From Verrucomicrobiota bacterium (GTDB lineage Bacteria; Verrucomicrobiota; Verrucomicrobiia; Chthoniobacterales; UBA10450), in contig QHOR01000151.1 in assembly GCA_003219395.1 (NCBI GenBank), positions 1-7,518 of the forward strand: DNA of 7,518 nt, written 5' to 3'. This document shows, piece by piece, positions 1 through 6,241 of the stretch. Below the pieces are notes generated by a model. The model made no database searches and had not been told where the DNA came from. It saw only the letters and a program-made list of their open reading frames with translations. Position 1 is the first letter of the stretch. Every line of letters starts with the position of its first letter. The position numbers and the translations under genes are program-made.

Positions 1-1
1 C

Positions 2-604
2 ATTCAAGTCGATCCAGAACGGCTCGGAGTAGTCATCGCGGATGTGTCAGGCAAAGGTGTTCCGGCGTCGCTTATCATGGCCATCTGTCGCAGCGTGTTG
101 CGAGCAGAGGCGGCACGGAATCCATCTCCCGCCGATGTGTTCCGAAAGGTGAACCGGCAGCTTTATCCCGATATCAAGGAAGACATGTTCATCAGCATGG
201 CTTACCTGATTCTCAACCACCAGCGTGATGGAGTGACGCTCGCGCGCGCCGGACACGATGCTCCATTGCTTTACAAGCGGCAGTCGCAAACTGTCACGCC
301 GGTGAAACCACCGGGCATGGTCGTGGGAATTGACAGTGGAAACGTGTTCGATAGGCTAACCACTGACTTCGCTGTTCCGCTCGAGCGCGATGATTGCCTC
401 GTCCTCTACACCGACGGCGTGACCGAAACTCTTAATGCCGAGGGCGACGAGTTCGGTGTCGACCGCATGATGCAATCGGTTCGCGCCAGTGCGACCAATG
501 GAGCGCAAGCGATAGTAAAGAGAATCATTGAGGACGTTCGCGATTTTACCGGATCGGTCCCGCAAAACGACGACATCACTTTGATTGCCATTCGTAAGAC
601 ATGA
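2..604 (+). CDS. SpoIIE/RsbU-type PP2C serine phosphatase, C-terminal part (5' truncated)
   Basis: The frame is open from the first bases, so the gene begins upstream of the window; about 200 C-terminal residues are visible. They form most of a PPM/PP2C phosphatase domain of the SpoIIE/RsbU type. Visible motifs, in order, are VVIADVSGKGVPASL (metal-binding Asp and the GKG turn), RAGHDAPLLY, LVLYTDGVTET (second acidic metal site) and the closing NDDITLIAIR. Family members use Mn/Mg to remove phosphate from serine on anti-sigma-factor antagonists (STAS proteins) and so act in partner-switching control of stress sigma factors. They usually carry an N-terminal sensor such as GAF, PAS, HAMP or a receiver domain; that part lies outside, so the input signal is unknown. 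A GTG at 44 is internal to the ADVSG motif and is not a real start. The TGA stop (602-604) overlaps the ATG of grpE, suggesting translational coupling. The domain assignment is firm; the substrate is not known. Confidence 0.9.
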   Translation: MQVDPERLGVVIADVSGKGVPASLIMAICRSVLRAEAARNPSPADVFRKVNRQLYPDIKEDMFISMAYLILNHQRDGVTLARAGHDAPLLYKRQSQTVTPVKPPGMVVGIDSGNVFDRLTTDFAVPLERDDCLVLYTDGVTETLNAEGDEFGVDRMMQSVRASATNGAQAIVKRIIEDVRDFTGSVPQNDDITLIAIRKT

Positions 605-1152
605 AAAAAATTCCTACTACTGAACAAAACAAACAAACTAAACAATCGTCTTCGGCAAATTCAATGCCTTCATCTGTTGCGCCTGGTACAGACGTCGCGC
701 AAAGCGAAGCAGAAGATCCAATGGCTGGCTTGCAAGCCGATCTCGACCGATTTCGGGACCTGGCGTTCCGGACTCAGGCCGATTTCGAGAATTACAAAAA
801 ACGCACTGCACGCGAAAAAGAAGAGGCGCTCAAATATGCCAACAAGTCTTTGCTGGAGCGTTTGGTTGGCATTATTGACAACTTTGAGCTCGGCCTCGCA
901 GCAGCAAAAGAAGAGGGCGCGGGCTCTCCCATTTATTCCGGAATGGTTCTGGTGCAAAAACAACTCAATGATTTGCTGGCTGAAAATGGACTGCAGCCGA
1001 TTGAGGCGGAGGGAAAAGCATTCGATCCGAACCTGCACGAAGCGATTGCCCATGAACCCAGCACCGAACACCCAGTCCGTCGCGGGTATCGGTTTCAGGA
1101 TCGATTGCTGCGGCCGGCAAAAGTGGTTGTCTCCAGCGGCCCTGCAAAGTAG
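601..1152 (+). CDS. grpE: GrpE, nucleotide exchange factor of DnaK
   Basis: This 183-residue protein is close to the usual GrpE length (E. coli about 197). GrpE is a cytoplasmic homodimer that releases ADP from DnaK and so resets the Hsp70 cycle. The first 45 or so residues are polar and low-complexity, as is common in the family. A long helical segment follows (RTQADFENYKKRTAREKEEA), which would form the dimer coiled coil, then LLERLVGIIDNFELGL. The C-terminal beta domain carries the conserved FDPNLHEAI and RGYRFQDRLLRPAKVVVS. The ATG at 601 is chosen because it overlaps the upstream stop as ATGA; no strong Shine-Dalgarno precedes it, which fits coupled translation. An in-frame ATG at 664 would shorten only the disordered tail and is a weaker alternative. 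dnaJ follows 60 bases downstream, a common chaperone pairing. I see no CIRCE operator in front of the gene. Confidence 0.96.
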   Translation: MKKIPTTEQNKQTKQSSSANSMPSSVAPGTDVAQSEAEDPMAGLQADLDRFRDLAFRTQADFENYKKRTAREKEEALKYANKSLLERLVGIIDNFELGLAAAKEEGAGSPIYSGMVLVQKQLNDLLAENGLQPIEAEGKAFDPNLHEAIAHEPSTEHPVRRGYRFQDRLLRPAKVVVSSGPAK

Positions 1153-1212
1153 TTGGCTCCTCGGCTGCTTTGCTTACTAGTCTCATAAATCAGAAGCGGG
1201 CTTATCGGCTAC

Positions 1213-2338
1213 ATGGCTACTGAAAAGCGCGATTATTATGAGGTGCTGGGCGTCCAACGAGACGCTTCGGATGAGGAGGTGAAGCGCGCGTATCGCAAGC
1301 TCGCAGTGAAGTTTCATCCGGATAAAAACCCGGACGACCCGCACGCGGAAGAAAAATTCAAGGAGCTAGGCGAAGCGTACGATGTGTTGATCGACCCTGA
1401 CAAGCGCGCCGCCTACGATCGCTTCGGCCACGCCGCCTTCACACAAGGCGGCGCCGGTTTTGGGCGGGGCGCTTTCCACGATCCGTTCGAGATTTTCCGG
1501 GAAGTCTTCGGCGGCGGTGGATTCGGTGGCGGAATTCTTCGGCGGCGATCAGGCAGAAGATCGGCGGCGCGGCTCGGATTTACGCTACGACATGCAAATC
1601 AAGCTGGAGGAGGCAGCATTCGGCGCCGGAAAAGAGATCGAAATCGCGAAACTCGACACATGCGAAAAATGCAGGGGCAGCGGCGCTGAACCAGGCTCGC
1701 GCACGATTACCTGCTCTACGTGCGGGGGCCGTGGGCAGGTGATTAGTTCGCGCGGATTTTTTCACGTGTCGCAAACGTGTCCCCGGTGCCGGGGAGCTGG
1801 TGAGGTCATTGAGAAACCGTGCCAGAAGTGCCATGGCGAAGGACGCCTAGAGAAACTGAGCCGCGTTAAGCTGAAAATACCTGCTGGAATCAGAGAAGGC
1901 TCACGCTTGCGCTCGTTAGGCAATGGTGAGGCCGGCACGCGCGGCGGTCCTCCCGGCGATCTTTATGTGGTGATACATGTTCGAGAGCACAAAATCTTTC
2001 AGCGCGAAGGCGATGATCTGTATTGTGACGTGCCGATCCCTTTTTCCGTTGCGGCCCTGGGTGGCGACATTGATGTGCCGACGCTTGAAGGCAAGGGGCA
2101 TCTGAAAGTATCCACCGGTACGCAAAGCGGGCAGATGTTTAAACTGCGCGGCAAAGGAATTACAAATGTTAACGGGCGTGGCCGCGGTGATCTGTTCGCG
2201 CGTTTAATTGTCGAGGTGCCGTCGCGCTTGAATGCGCAACAGCGACGCAAGCTCGAGGAATTTGCGGCGCTTTGCGGCGACGAAAACACGCCTTTGCGCA
2301 AGAGTTTTTTCGAACGCGCCAAGGAATTTTTCACGTAG
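1213..2338 (+). CDS. dnaJ: DnaJ (Hsp40) co-chaperone, reading frame interrupted by a +1 shift
   Basis: DnaJ delivers unfolded clients to DnaK and stimulates its ATPase. The gene is whole in content but split over two frames. Frame 1 (from ATG 1213) encodes the J domain, residues 5-70, with the HPD motif at 35-37, then a Gly/Phe linker reaching FGGGGFGG. Unshifted, it runs into an Arg-rich tail and stops at 1689 (158 aa). The second frame is open from 1460 to TAG 2338 and continues with [16 protein letters not shown], the zinc centre and the client-binding C-terminal domains, ending [11 protein letters not shown]. Joining the frames near 1531 gives about 374 residues (E. coli 376). The four CxxCxGxG motifs then fall near residues 150, 167, 189 and 203, with the same 17/22/14 spacing as in E. 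coli. The identity is certain. Whether the break is a sequencing error, a real mutation or recoding cannot be decided here. grpE lies upstream, and the HMG-CoA lyase-like gene starts 12 bases after the stop. Confidence 0.93.
1521..1541 (+). other. Frameshift junction in dnaJ Gly/Phe region
   Basis: Upstream of this point frame 1 reads as a normal DnaJ linker ([11 protein letters not shown]) while the other frame reads unrelated residues. Downstream, frame 1 becomes Arg-rich (ILRRRSGRR) and the +1 frame becomes DnaJ-like (EFFGGDQ). Dropping one G from GGCGGAATTC (1528-1537) gives a continuous GGEFFGGD; gaining two bases would also restore the frame. The segment is a GGC/GGT-rich repeat tract, which is prone to slippage in replication and to indel errors in sequencing. 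Confidence 0.85.
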
Positions 2339-2350
2339 GTCCGCAGTTCC

Positions 2351-3217
2351 GTGTTTCACGATGCCGTCAAGCTGATCGAATGCCCGCGGGATGCCTGGCA
2401 AGGTCTCAAGCGACGGATCCCAACGGAACTGAAGGCGGGTTATCTTCGCGCGTTGATCGCGGCAGGGTTCAAGCACATCGACGCCGTTAGCTTTGTGTCT
2501 CCCGAAGCCGTTCCGCAGATGGCTGATAGTGAGAAGGTGCTGGAGCAGGTCAGTCCACCAGATGGCGTGGAAATCATCGGCATTGTGGTGAATGAAAAGG
2601 GAGCCGAGCGTGCCATAGCCAGCGGAAGTGTAACTACCTTGGGCTATCCTTGTTCCGTTTCTGAGACATTCCTGCGCAAAAACCAAAACCAGACAGTCGA
2701 AGAGTCTTACAAAACCCTGCAATTGATTAAGACAAAAGCTGACGCATCCGGGCTGGCTATCGTTGCTTATATCTCGATGGCGTTCGGAAATCCGTATGGC
2801 GATGCTTGGGATGAGGAGGCGCTGCACCAGGCGATAGGGAGACTTGCGGCGGCAGGAGTCCGATCGATTTCACTGGCCGACACCGTTGGAGTAGCCGACC
2901 CCGATTTAATTCGTTGTGTAGTCCAATCGATTAAAAACCGGTACGCCGATTACGATATTGGCGTGCATCTTCACAGTACACCGGGCGAAGCTGCAGCCAA
3001 AGTGCTAGCCGCTTACGATGCCGGTTGTCGGCGAATTGATTCAGCCGTGGGTGGGCTTGGCGGGTGCCCTTTTGCGCAGGATACGTTGGTCGGAAACGTT
3101 CCTACGGAGAGTGTAATTTCCGCACTTGAAGAGCGCGGGATCGAGGTGGCCATAAGTGAAGAATCGTTGGCGAATGTGCTGGTGATGACCTCTCTCATCG
3201 CATCCGACTACCAGTAA
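2351..3217 (+). CDS. Hydroxymethylglutaryl-CoA lyase-like TIM-barrel enzyme
   Basis: The 288-residue protein belongs to the HMGL-like/DRE-TIM family and resembles HMG-CoA lyase, which splits 3-hydroxy-3-methylglutaryl-CoA into acetyl-CoA and acetoacetate, the last step of leucine breakdown. Key residues are present: Arg13-Asp14 in LIECPRDAWQG (catalytic Arg and metal Asp), FVSPEAVPQMAD, His206 and His208 in GVHLHSTPGEA (metal ligands), Cys239 in GGLGGCPFAQ (active-site lid cysteine) and Asn249 in VGNVPTES. The motif is PRDAWQG rather than the PRDGLQN of mitochondrial and proteobacterial enzymes, and Cys to Asn is one residue longer, a pattern I recall from Bacteroidetes-type members. The start is GTG 2351, 12 bases after the dnaJ stop, because it places the first barrel strand right after the N-terminus; no clear ribosome binding site is seen. 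No other leucine-catabolic gene is nearby, so the exact acyl-CoA substrate is inferred. A related aldolase activity is possible. Confidence 0.85.
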   Translation: MFHDAVKLIECPRDAWQGLKRRIPTELKAGYLRALIAAGFKHIDAVSFVSPEAVPQMADSEKVLEQVSPPDGVEIIGIVVNEKGAERAIASGSVTTLGYPCSVSETFLRKNQNQTVEESYKTLQLIKTKADASGLAIVAYISMAFGNPYGDAWDEEALHQAIGRLAAAGVRSISLADTVGVADPDLIRCVVQSIKNRYADYDIGVHLHSTPGEAAAKVLAAYDAGCRRIDSAVGGLGGCPFAQDTLVGNVPTESVISALEERGIEVAISEESLANVLVMTSLIASDYQ

Positions 3218-3266
3218 CGGGGGCCGCCTCTTCCATCCGTCTGTCGAATGTGTCTAATGGAAGGCT

Positions 3267-3355
3267 GTCACGTTGAGAAAGGCGAAACATCACGGTCTAG
3301 TTCCGCAAGGAGTAGCGAGAAATGATCAGAGATTCTTCACTTCTCTCAGAATGAC
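3267..3355. repeat. Imperfect inverted repeat, possible dispersed intergenic element
   Basis: Two 25-base arms at 3267-3291 and 3331-3355 are imperfect reverse complements, with 17 of 25 positions matching by hand count. They are separated by 39 bases. Read inward, both arms begin GTCA, have TGAGA at arm positions 8-12, and end GAA..ATC. The wording resembles the GTCATTCTGAG / CTCAGAATGAC repeats that I recall as dispersed intergenic elements in several soil-bacterial genomes. It fills most of the 156-base gap between the HMG-CoA lyase-like gene and rsmE, which contains no gene. It could fold into a cruciform or RNA hairpin, but has no T-tract of a classical terminator. Confidence 0.5.
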
Positions 3356-3373
3356 GTTGGTCCTATAGGGTGT

Positions 3374-4126
3374 ATGCATCGTTTCTTCATCGCTCCTGAG
3401 AACTGGAACTCTTGCGCGCTCACACTAGCCGGGGCAGAAGCACACCACGCGCGTGATGTCCTGCGTATGAGGGTCGGGGAAAGAGTGGTTCTGTTCAACG
3501 GACGTGGGCACGAGATCACCGCCGAAATCGTGGATGTTGGCGTCGATGAAATTGCATTGCGAAAATTGCACGAAGCGGAGACACCGCCGCTGCAATGCCG
3601 GATTGTTCTAGGACAGGCAATCCCTAAGGGAAAAAGCATGGACTTAATTGTGCAAAAGGCAGTCGAAATCGGTGCTTCAGAAATTGCGCCGATTATTTCT
3701 GATCGCACGATTGTGCAGGTTGACTCTGAAAGCGCAAAGCAAAAGCAGTCGAAATGGCAGCAAATCGCGATCGAAGCGGCCAAACAATGCGGGCAGAACT
3801 GGCTGCCTTATGTGCACGCGCCGAGAAAGCTTTCGGACTTCGTTACTGTCGGGACTGAAGAATCATTTGATCTGCAACTAATCGGATCCCTTCAGCCCGG
3901 AGCACAGCACCTAAAAAAGGTTCTCGCAAACTATTCACGTGAACATCAACATCGTCCTCGCAGTGTCCTGATGCTTGTTGGACCCGAGGGCGATTTTACG
4001 CCTGCAGAGCTTGCGCTCGCGCGTGGTCATAGCTATCAGCCAATTACGCTTGGGCCGATCATCCTGCGCGTGGAAACAGCAGCGATCTATTGCCTGAGCA
4101 TTCTTTCCTACGAACTGCTGATTTAG
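3374..4126 (+). CDS. rsmE: RsmE, 16S rRNA m3U1498 methyltransferase
   Basis: This 250-residue protein matches the usual RsmE length (about 240-250). RsmE is a SPOUT-class methyltransferase that uses S-adenosylmethionine to methylate N3 of U1498 in 16S rRNA of the assembled 30S subunit. The N-terminal PUA-like RNA-binding domain begins MHRFFIAPE and includes AEAHHARDVLRMRVGERVVLFNG. The C-terminal trefoil-knot domain shows GQAIPKGKSMDLIVQKAVEI, then KWQQIAIEAAKQCGQ. The knot and cofactor-binding segments are LVGPEGDFT (GPEGDF at about 203-208) and LGPIILRVETAA (about 226-237). The start is ATG 3374, because MHRFF is the conserved family beginning; AGGG at 3367-3370 is a closely spaced ribosome-binding candidate. 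rsmE commonly lies near dnaJ in bacterial genomes, which fits this neighbourhood. It converges with the greA gene on the other strand. Confidence 0.95.
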   Translation: MHRFFIAPENWNSCALTLAGAEAHHARDVLRMRVGERVVLFNGRGHEITAEIVDVGVDEIALRKLHEAETPPLQCRIVLGQAIPKGKSMDLIVQKAVEIGASEIAPIISDRTIVQVDSESAKQKQSKWQQIAIEAAKQCGQNWLPYVHAPRKLSDFVTVGTEESFDLQLIGSLQPGAQHLKKVLANYSREHQHRPRSVLMLVGPEGDFTPAELALARGHSYQPITLGPIILRVETAAIYCLSILSYELLI

Positions 4127-4141
4127 CCGCTTGTTACCCTG

Positions 4142-4176
4142 GCGGCAACACCGCAGAAAGACAACGGTTGTGCCGC
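4142..4176 (+). terminator. Hairpin after rsmE, weak terminator candidate
   Basis: Sixteen bases after the rsmE stop, arms 4142-4153 and 4165-4176 pair in ten of twelve positions around an 11-base loop. The outer six pairs (GCGGCA with TGCCGC) and the inner four are continuous, with two mismatches between. What follows is TTGTGCCTTG rather than a run of T, so it is not a textbook intrinsic terminator. It sits between convergent genes, where some transcription stop is expected. Confidence 0.35.
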
Positions 4177-4222
4177 TTGTGCCTTGAGAATGTCGCCAGC
4201 AGGACGAGCTTGCGTTACTTTT

Positions 4223-4235
4223 GGGCGATTCGCCC
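4223..4235. other. Short GC-rich palindrome just after the greA stop
   Basis: GGGCGATTCGCCC is a perfect 6+1+6 palindrome starting three bases past the greA stop, which is at 4239-4241 on the minus strand. As RNA it would form a five-pair stem with a three-base loop. On the minus strand it is followed by AAAAG, not by T residues, so a role as an intrinsic terminator is doubtful. Confidence 0.3.
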
Positions 4236-4238
4236 GAG

Positions 4239-6143
4239 CTACTCGGCCATCGCTGCTTCAACAGCAGATTCCGTCGGAATGGTATGGGGCGACGCCGTCT
4301 GATCCGGCGGCGCTGGCTGGATTGAAACAATCGCACATTGAGCAGGACCATGTTCTGAATTTAAAGAGATGGTCTCGCCCACTTCATGACCGAGCAGCGC
4401 CTGGCCAATTGCAGTCTGATACGAAATGATATTGCGCTCGGGGTCGCCGTCCCACGCACCTAGAATAGTGTAGGTTTCTTCCTTGTTCGTCTCCGCGTTG
4501 CGTAGCGTGACGATCGTACCAATAGAGACACGCGACGTATCGACGTTTTCAAACGACGTCCCCCGCGCATTGACCAGCATTTGTTCGAGCTCGGTTTTTC
4601 GTCGCATGAGCACGCTTTGCATCTGCTTCGCCGCTTTAAATTCAAAATTTTCGCTCAGATCGCCGTAAGACCTGGCGAGCGCAATTTCTTTGGTGTTCTC
4701 TGGAATTTTTGTCTTTACCAGCTCTTCGTATTCGGCCTTGCGTCGTTCCAGACTGCTCCAGGATACGATGAGCGATACGGCGGTCTGCTCCCCGCCTGAG
4801 GCGGGCTGCGCGCCTGTGATCATACTTTCCAATTCTGGATATACTTTGACGAGTCGAGCCAGAAGTGAGCGTTTCGTCAGCTCATCGAACAGATGGCTCA
4901 GTTGTAACCTCCGCATCCAATCGCGGGCGGTAGCGACGTCGCTTTTCCTGAAGATGTCGCCAAGCAGTTGCCGATCTTCGATCAGGGTACGGTACAACTT
5001 CCCAGTCCGGCCAGCAGTACCGTGTTGTTCGCGCTCCAGGGCCGCGAAAATTGCGCCAAGCAATTCTTGTGTGACTAATTCGCTCCATTGCTGCCGGTCG
5101 CTACAAAGCCAGGCAAGCATCTCGCTCGTGGCTGAATGTTCGCGGATGCTCCGCTCCAGCATCGTTCGAAGCTCGTCATGTTTTCCGGCTTCGCTCAAAA
5201 TCCGCGGAATTTGGGCGACCATCCGGCCGTGACTCTGTTGCATCAAATTCAAGCCGCGTTCTGTCCAGGTCGAACCGAGCGCAGCCGGCAATGCTTGCAA
5301 GATTCGCTTCTCTTTTGCCGCCGGTAATTTCGCCAGTACCAATATCAGGCGCTGGTCCTCCTCGGTGATCAGTTTTGAAAGGGTCAAACCGATGTGCGTC
5401 GTGTGCAACGATGGCACGCGCCCAATCAGGTCGTCTCGCGCAATGATGAGCTCGAACGCGAACTCGGGATGCATTTTTTGATTGCGCACCGCCATGTTCT
5501 CGATCGTCGTGATGATCGGCTGAAGTTGTTTTTCAGGTTCCTTGAACTGATCGCAGAATTTTATGATCTGCTCGAGCGCCGCGACTTGCTGTTTGGGTTG
5601 CCGCGCCTTGTTGAAAGCTTCGATCAATTCGTCAGCGTGCGACACACCTTCGCCACGAATTTGAATTGGATCGTTCTTTTTCGCAGGAATAGAAAAAACG
5701 CCGCTTGCCTTAAGCGCTTTCTTCGTCGATTCCCACCAGCGCTTCCATTCCGTTTCGGTGAAAACATCGCCTATCAACCATTCACCGATCTGCTGCGCCG
5801 TCGCTTTGCCGTCCGAACTTTCGAGAATGTTTCGGATCAACGCGGGTGGATTTTCCCGTGCCAAATTCCTGATGCCCGCCAGGTCGGTTGCTTTGCGCGC
5901 GAGGAAGTGCTCTGGCGCCAGCGGCGTTACATTCTCCGCCGCGTACTCGGCCTGCATCGGGTGCGACTTTTTGCCTGCAAAATCAATTACGATCTGGTTG
6001 AGCAGCAGGTTCCATTCGCTGATGCGACCGAATCCCCAGCTTTTATGCAAACAAAACGTGCCCGGCTTTAGTTTTTCGAGTTGCTGCGCGGCGCGGGAAG
6101 AGAGTTTGCCAGCTTCGACCAGTTTTTCTAATTCGGTATCCAT
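4239..6143 (-). CDS. greA: Long GreA-type transcription elongation factor with large N-terminal extension
   Basis: The 634-residue protein has a GreA-like C-terminal part and about 460 extra residues in front; E. coli GreA is 158 residues. Gre factors enter the RNA polymerase secondary channel and stimulate cleavage of backtracked transcripts. From about residue 461 the coiled-coil domain is visible (ERRKAEYEELVKTKIPENT), with the tip motif ARSYGDLSENFEFKAAK. Asp495 and Glu498 match the catalytic D41/E44 pair of E. coli GreA, so cleavage activity is expected. The FKBP-like domain follows at about 538-600 (SIGTIVTLRN through LLGHEVGETISL), then a short Pro/Ala-rich tail. The extension starts with helices, then a possible small beta domain with HKSWGFGRI (residues 33-41), followed by a mostly helical, TPR-like region without recognised catalytic motifs. 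Chlamydial GreA is similarly long. The ATG at 6143 is the first plausible start; no clear ribosome-binding site precedes it. Confidence 0.9.
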   Translation of the reverse strand: MDTELEKLVEAGKLSSRAAQQLEKLKPGTFCLHKSWGFGRISEWNLLLNQIVIDFAGKKSHPMQAEYAAENVTPLAPEHFLARKATDLAGIRNLARENPPALIRNILESSDGKATAQQIGEWLIGDVFTETEWKRWWESTKKALKASGVFSIPAKKNDPIQIRGEGVSHADELIEAFNKARQPKQQVAALEQIIKFCDQFKEPEKQLQPIITTIENMAVRNQKMHPEFAFELIIARDDLIGRVPSLHTTHIGLTLSKLITEEDQRLILVLAKLPAAKEKRILQALPAALGSTWTERGLNLMQQSHGRMVAQIPRILSEAGKHDELRTMLERSIREHSATSEMLAWLCSDRQQWSELVTQELLGAIFAALEREQHGTAGRTGKLYRTLIEDRQLLGDIFRKSDVATARDWMRRLQLSHLFDELTKRSLLARLVKVYPELESMITGAQPASGGEQTAVSLIVSWSSLERRKAEYEELVKTKIPENTKEIALARSYGDLSENFEFKAAKQMQSVLMRRKTELEQMLVNARGTSFENVDTSRVSIGTIVTLRNAETNKEETYTILGAWDGDPERNIISYQTAIGQALLGHEVGETISLNSEHGPAQCAIVSIQPAPPDQTASPHTIPTESAVEAAMAE

Positions 6144-6169
6144 CGTTGGAGCTAATGAGTGCCATGTGA

Positions 6170-6198
6170 CCTATAAGTCGTATGGGTCGCGCGCGCAA
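6170..6198 (-). promoter_or_regulatory. Candidate greA promoter
   Basis: On the minus strand a TTGCGC -35-like hexamer (6198-6193) and a TATAGG -10-like hexamer (6175-6170) are separated by 17 bases, 26 bases upstream of the greA ATG. The hexamers match the sigma-70 consensus at only 3 and 4 of 6 positions. Position and spacing are right, but the match could be chance. Confidence 0.25.
6172..6177 (+). promoter_or_regulatory. Candidate -10 element for terC
   Basis: TATAAG matches the -10 consensus at five of six positions. The nearest -35-like hexamer is TTGGAG at 6146-6151, with a 20-base spacer, longer than ideal. Transcription from here would begin near 6184, which is past the ATG at 6182 and would favour the GTG at 6242 as the terC start. 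It overlaps the -10-like element proposed for greA on the other strand. Confidence 0.25.
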
Positions 6199-6241
6199 TT
6201 TGCGTTTGCTGTGCACCCCGCTGCATGAAAACCTCCCCGTC

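Noticed and set aside
677..1180. 167-codon plus-strand frame inside grpE
   Set aside because: It overlaps nearly all of grpE in another frame, is rich in Trp, Cys and Arg without any domain pattern, and is explained by codon composition.
1153..1212. Separate promoter for dnaJ
   Set aside because: TTGGCT (1153-1158) and CATAAA (1184-1189) are 25 bases apart, too far for a sigma-70 pair, and TTGCTT (1170-1175) is only 8 bases away, too close.
1500..1560. Programmed +1 frameshifting as the explanation of the dnaJ break
   Set aside because: There is no stop or evident rare codon at the junction and no upstream Shine-Dalgarno-like stimulator as in prfB. DnaJ is not a known recoding gene. The GC-rich repeat tract makes a one-base error simpler. 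It is kept only as an alternative within the finding.
2204..2827. 207-codon open frame on the minus strand across the end of dnaJ and the lyase gene
   Set aside because: It lies opposite two strongly recognisable genes, spans their junction and shows no family motif, so it is an antisense shadow.
5394..6071. 225-codon plus-strand frame opposite greA
   Set aside because: It is the complement of the greA coding region, is rich in Arg and Phe, and has no recognisable motif.
6144..6181. CIRCE heat-shock operator (GCACTC half-site next to greA)
   Set aside because: The minus strand has GCACTC but no GAGTGC partner nine bases later, so the inverted repeat needed for HrcA binding is missing.
6144..6241. 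Manganese (yybP-ykoY) riboswitch ahead of the terC-like gene
   Set aside because: The gap to the GTG start is under 100 bases and I could not find the paired loops characteristic of that riboswitch.
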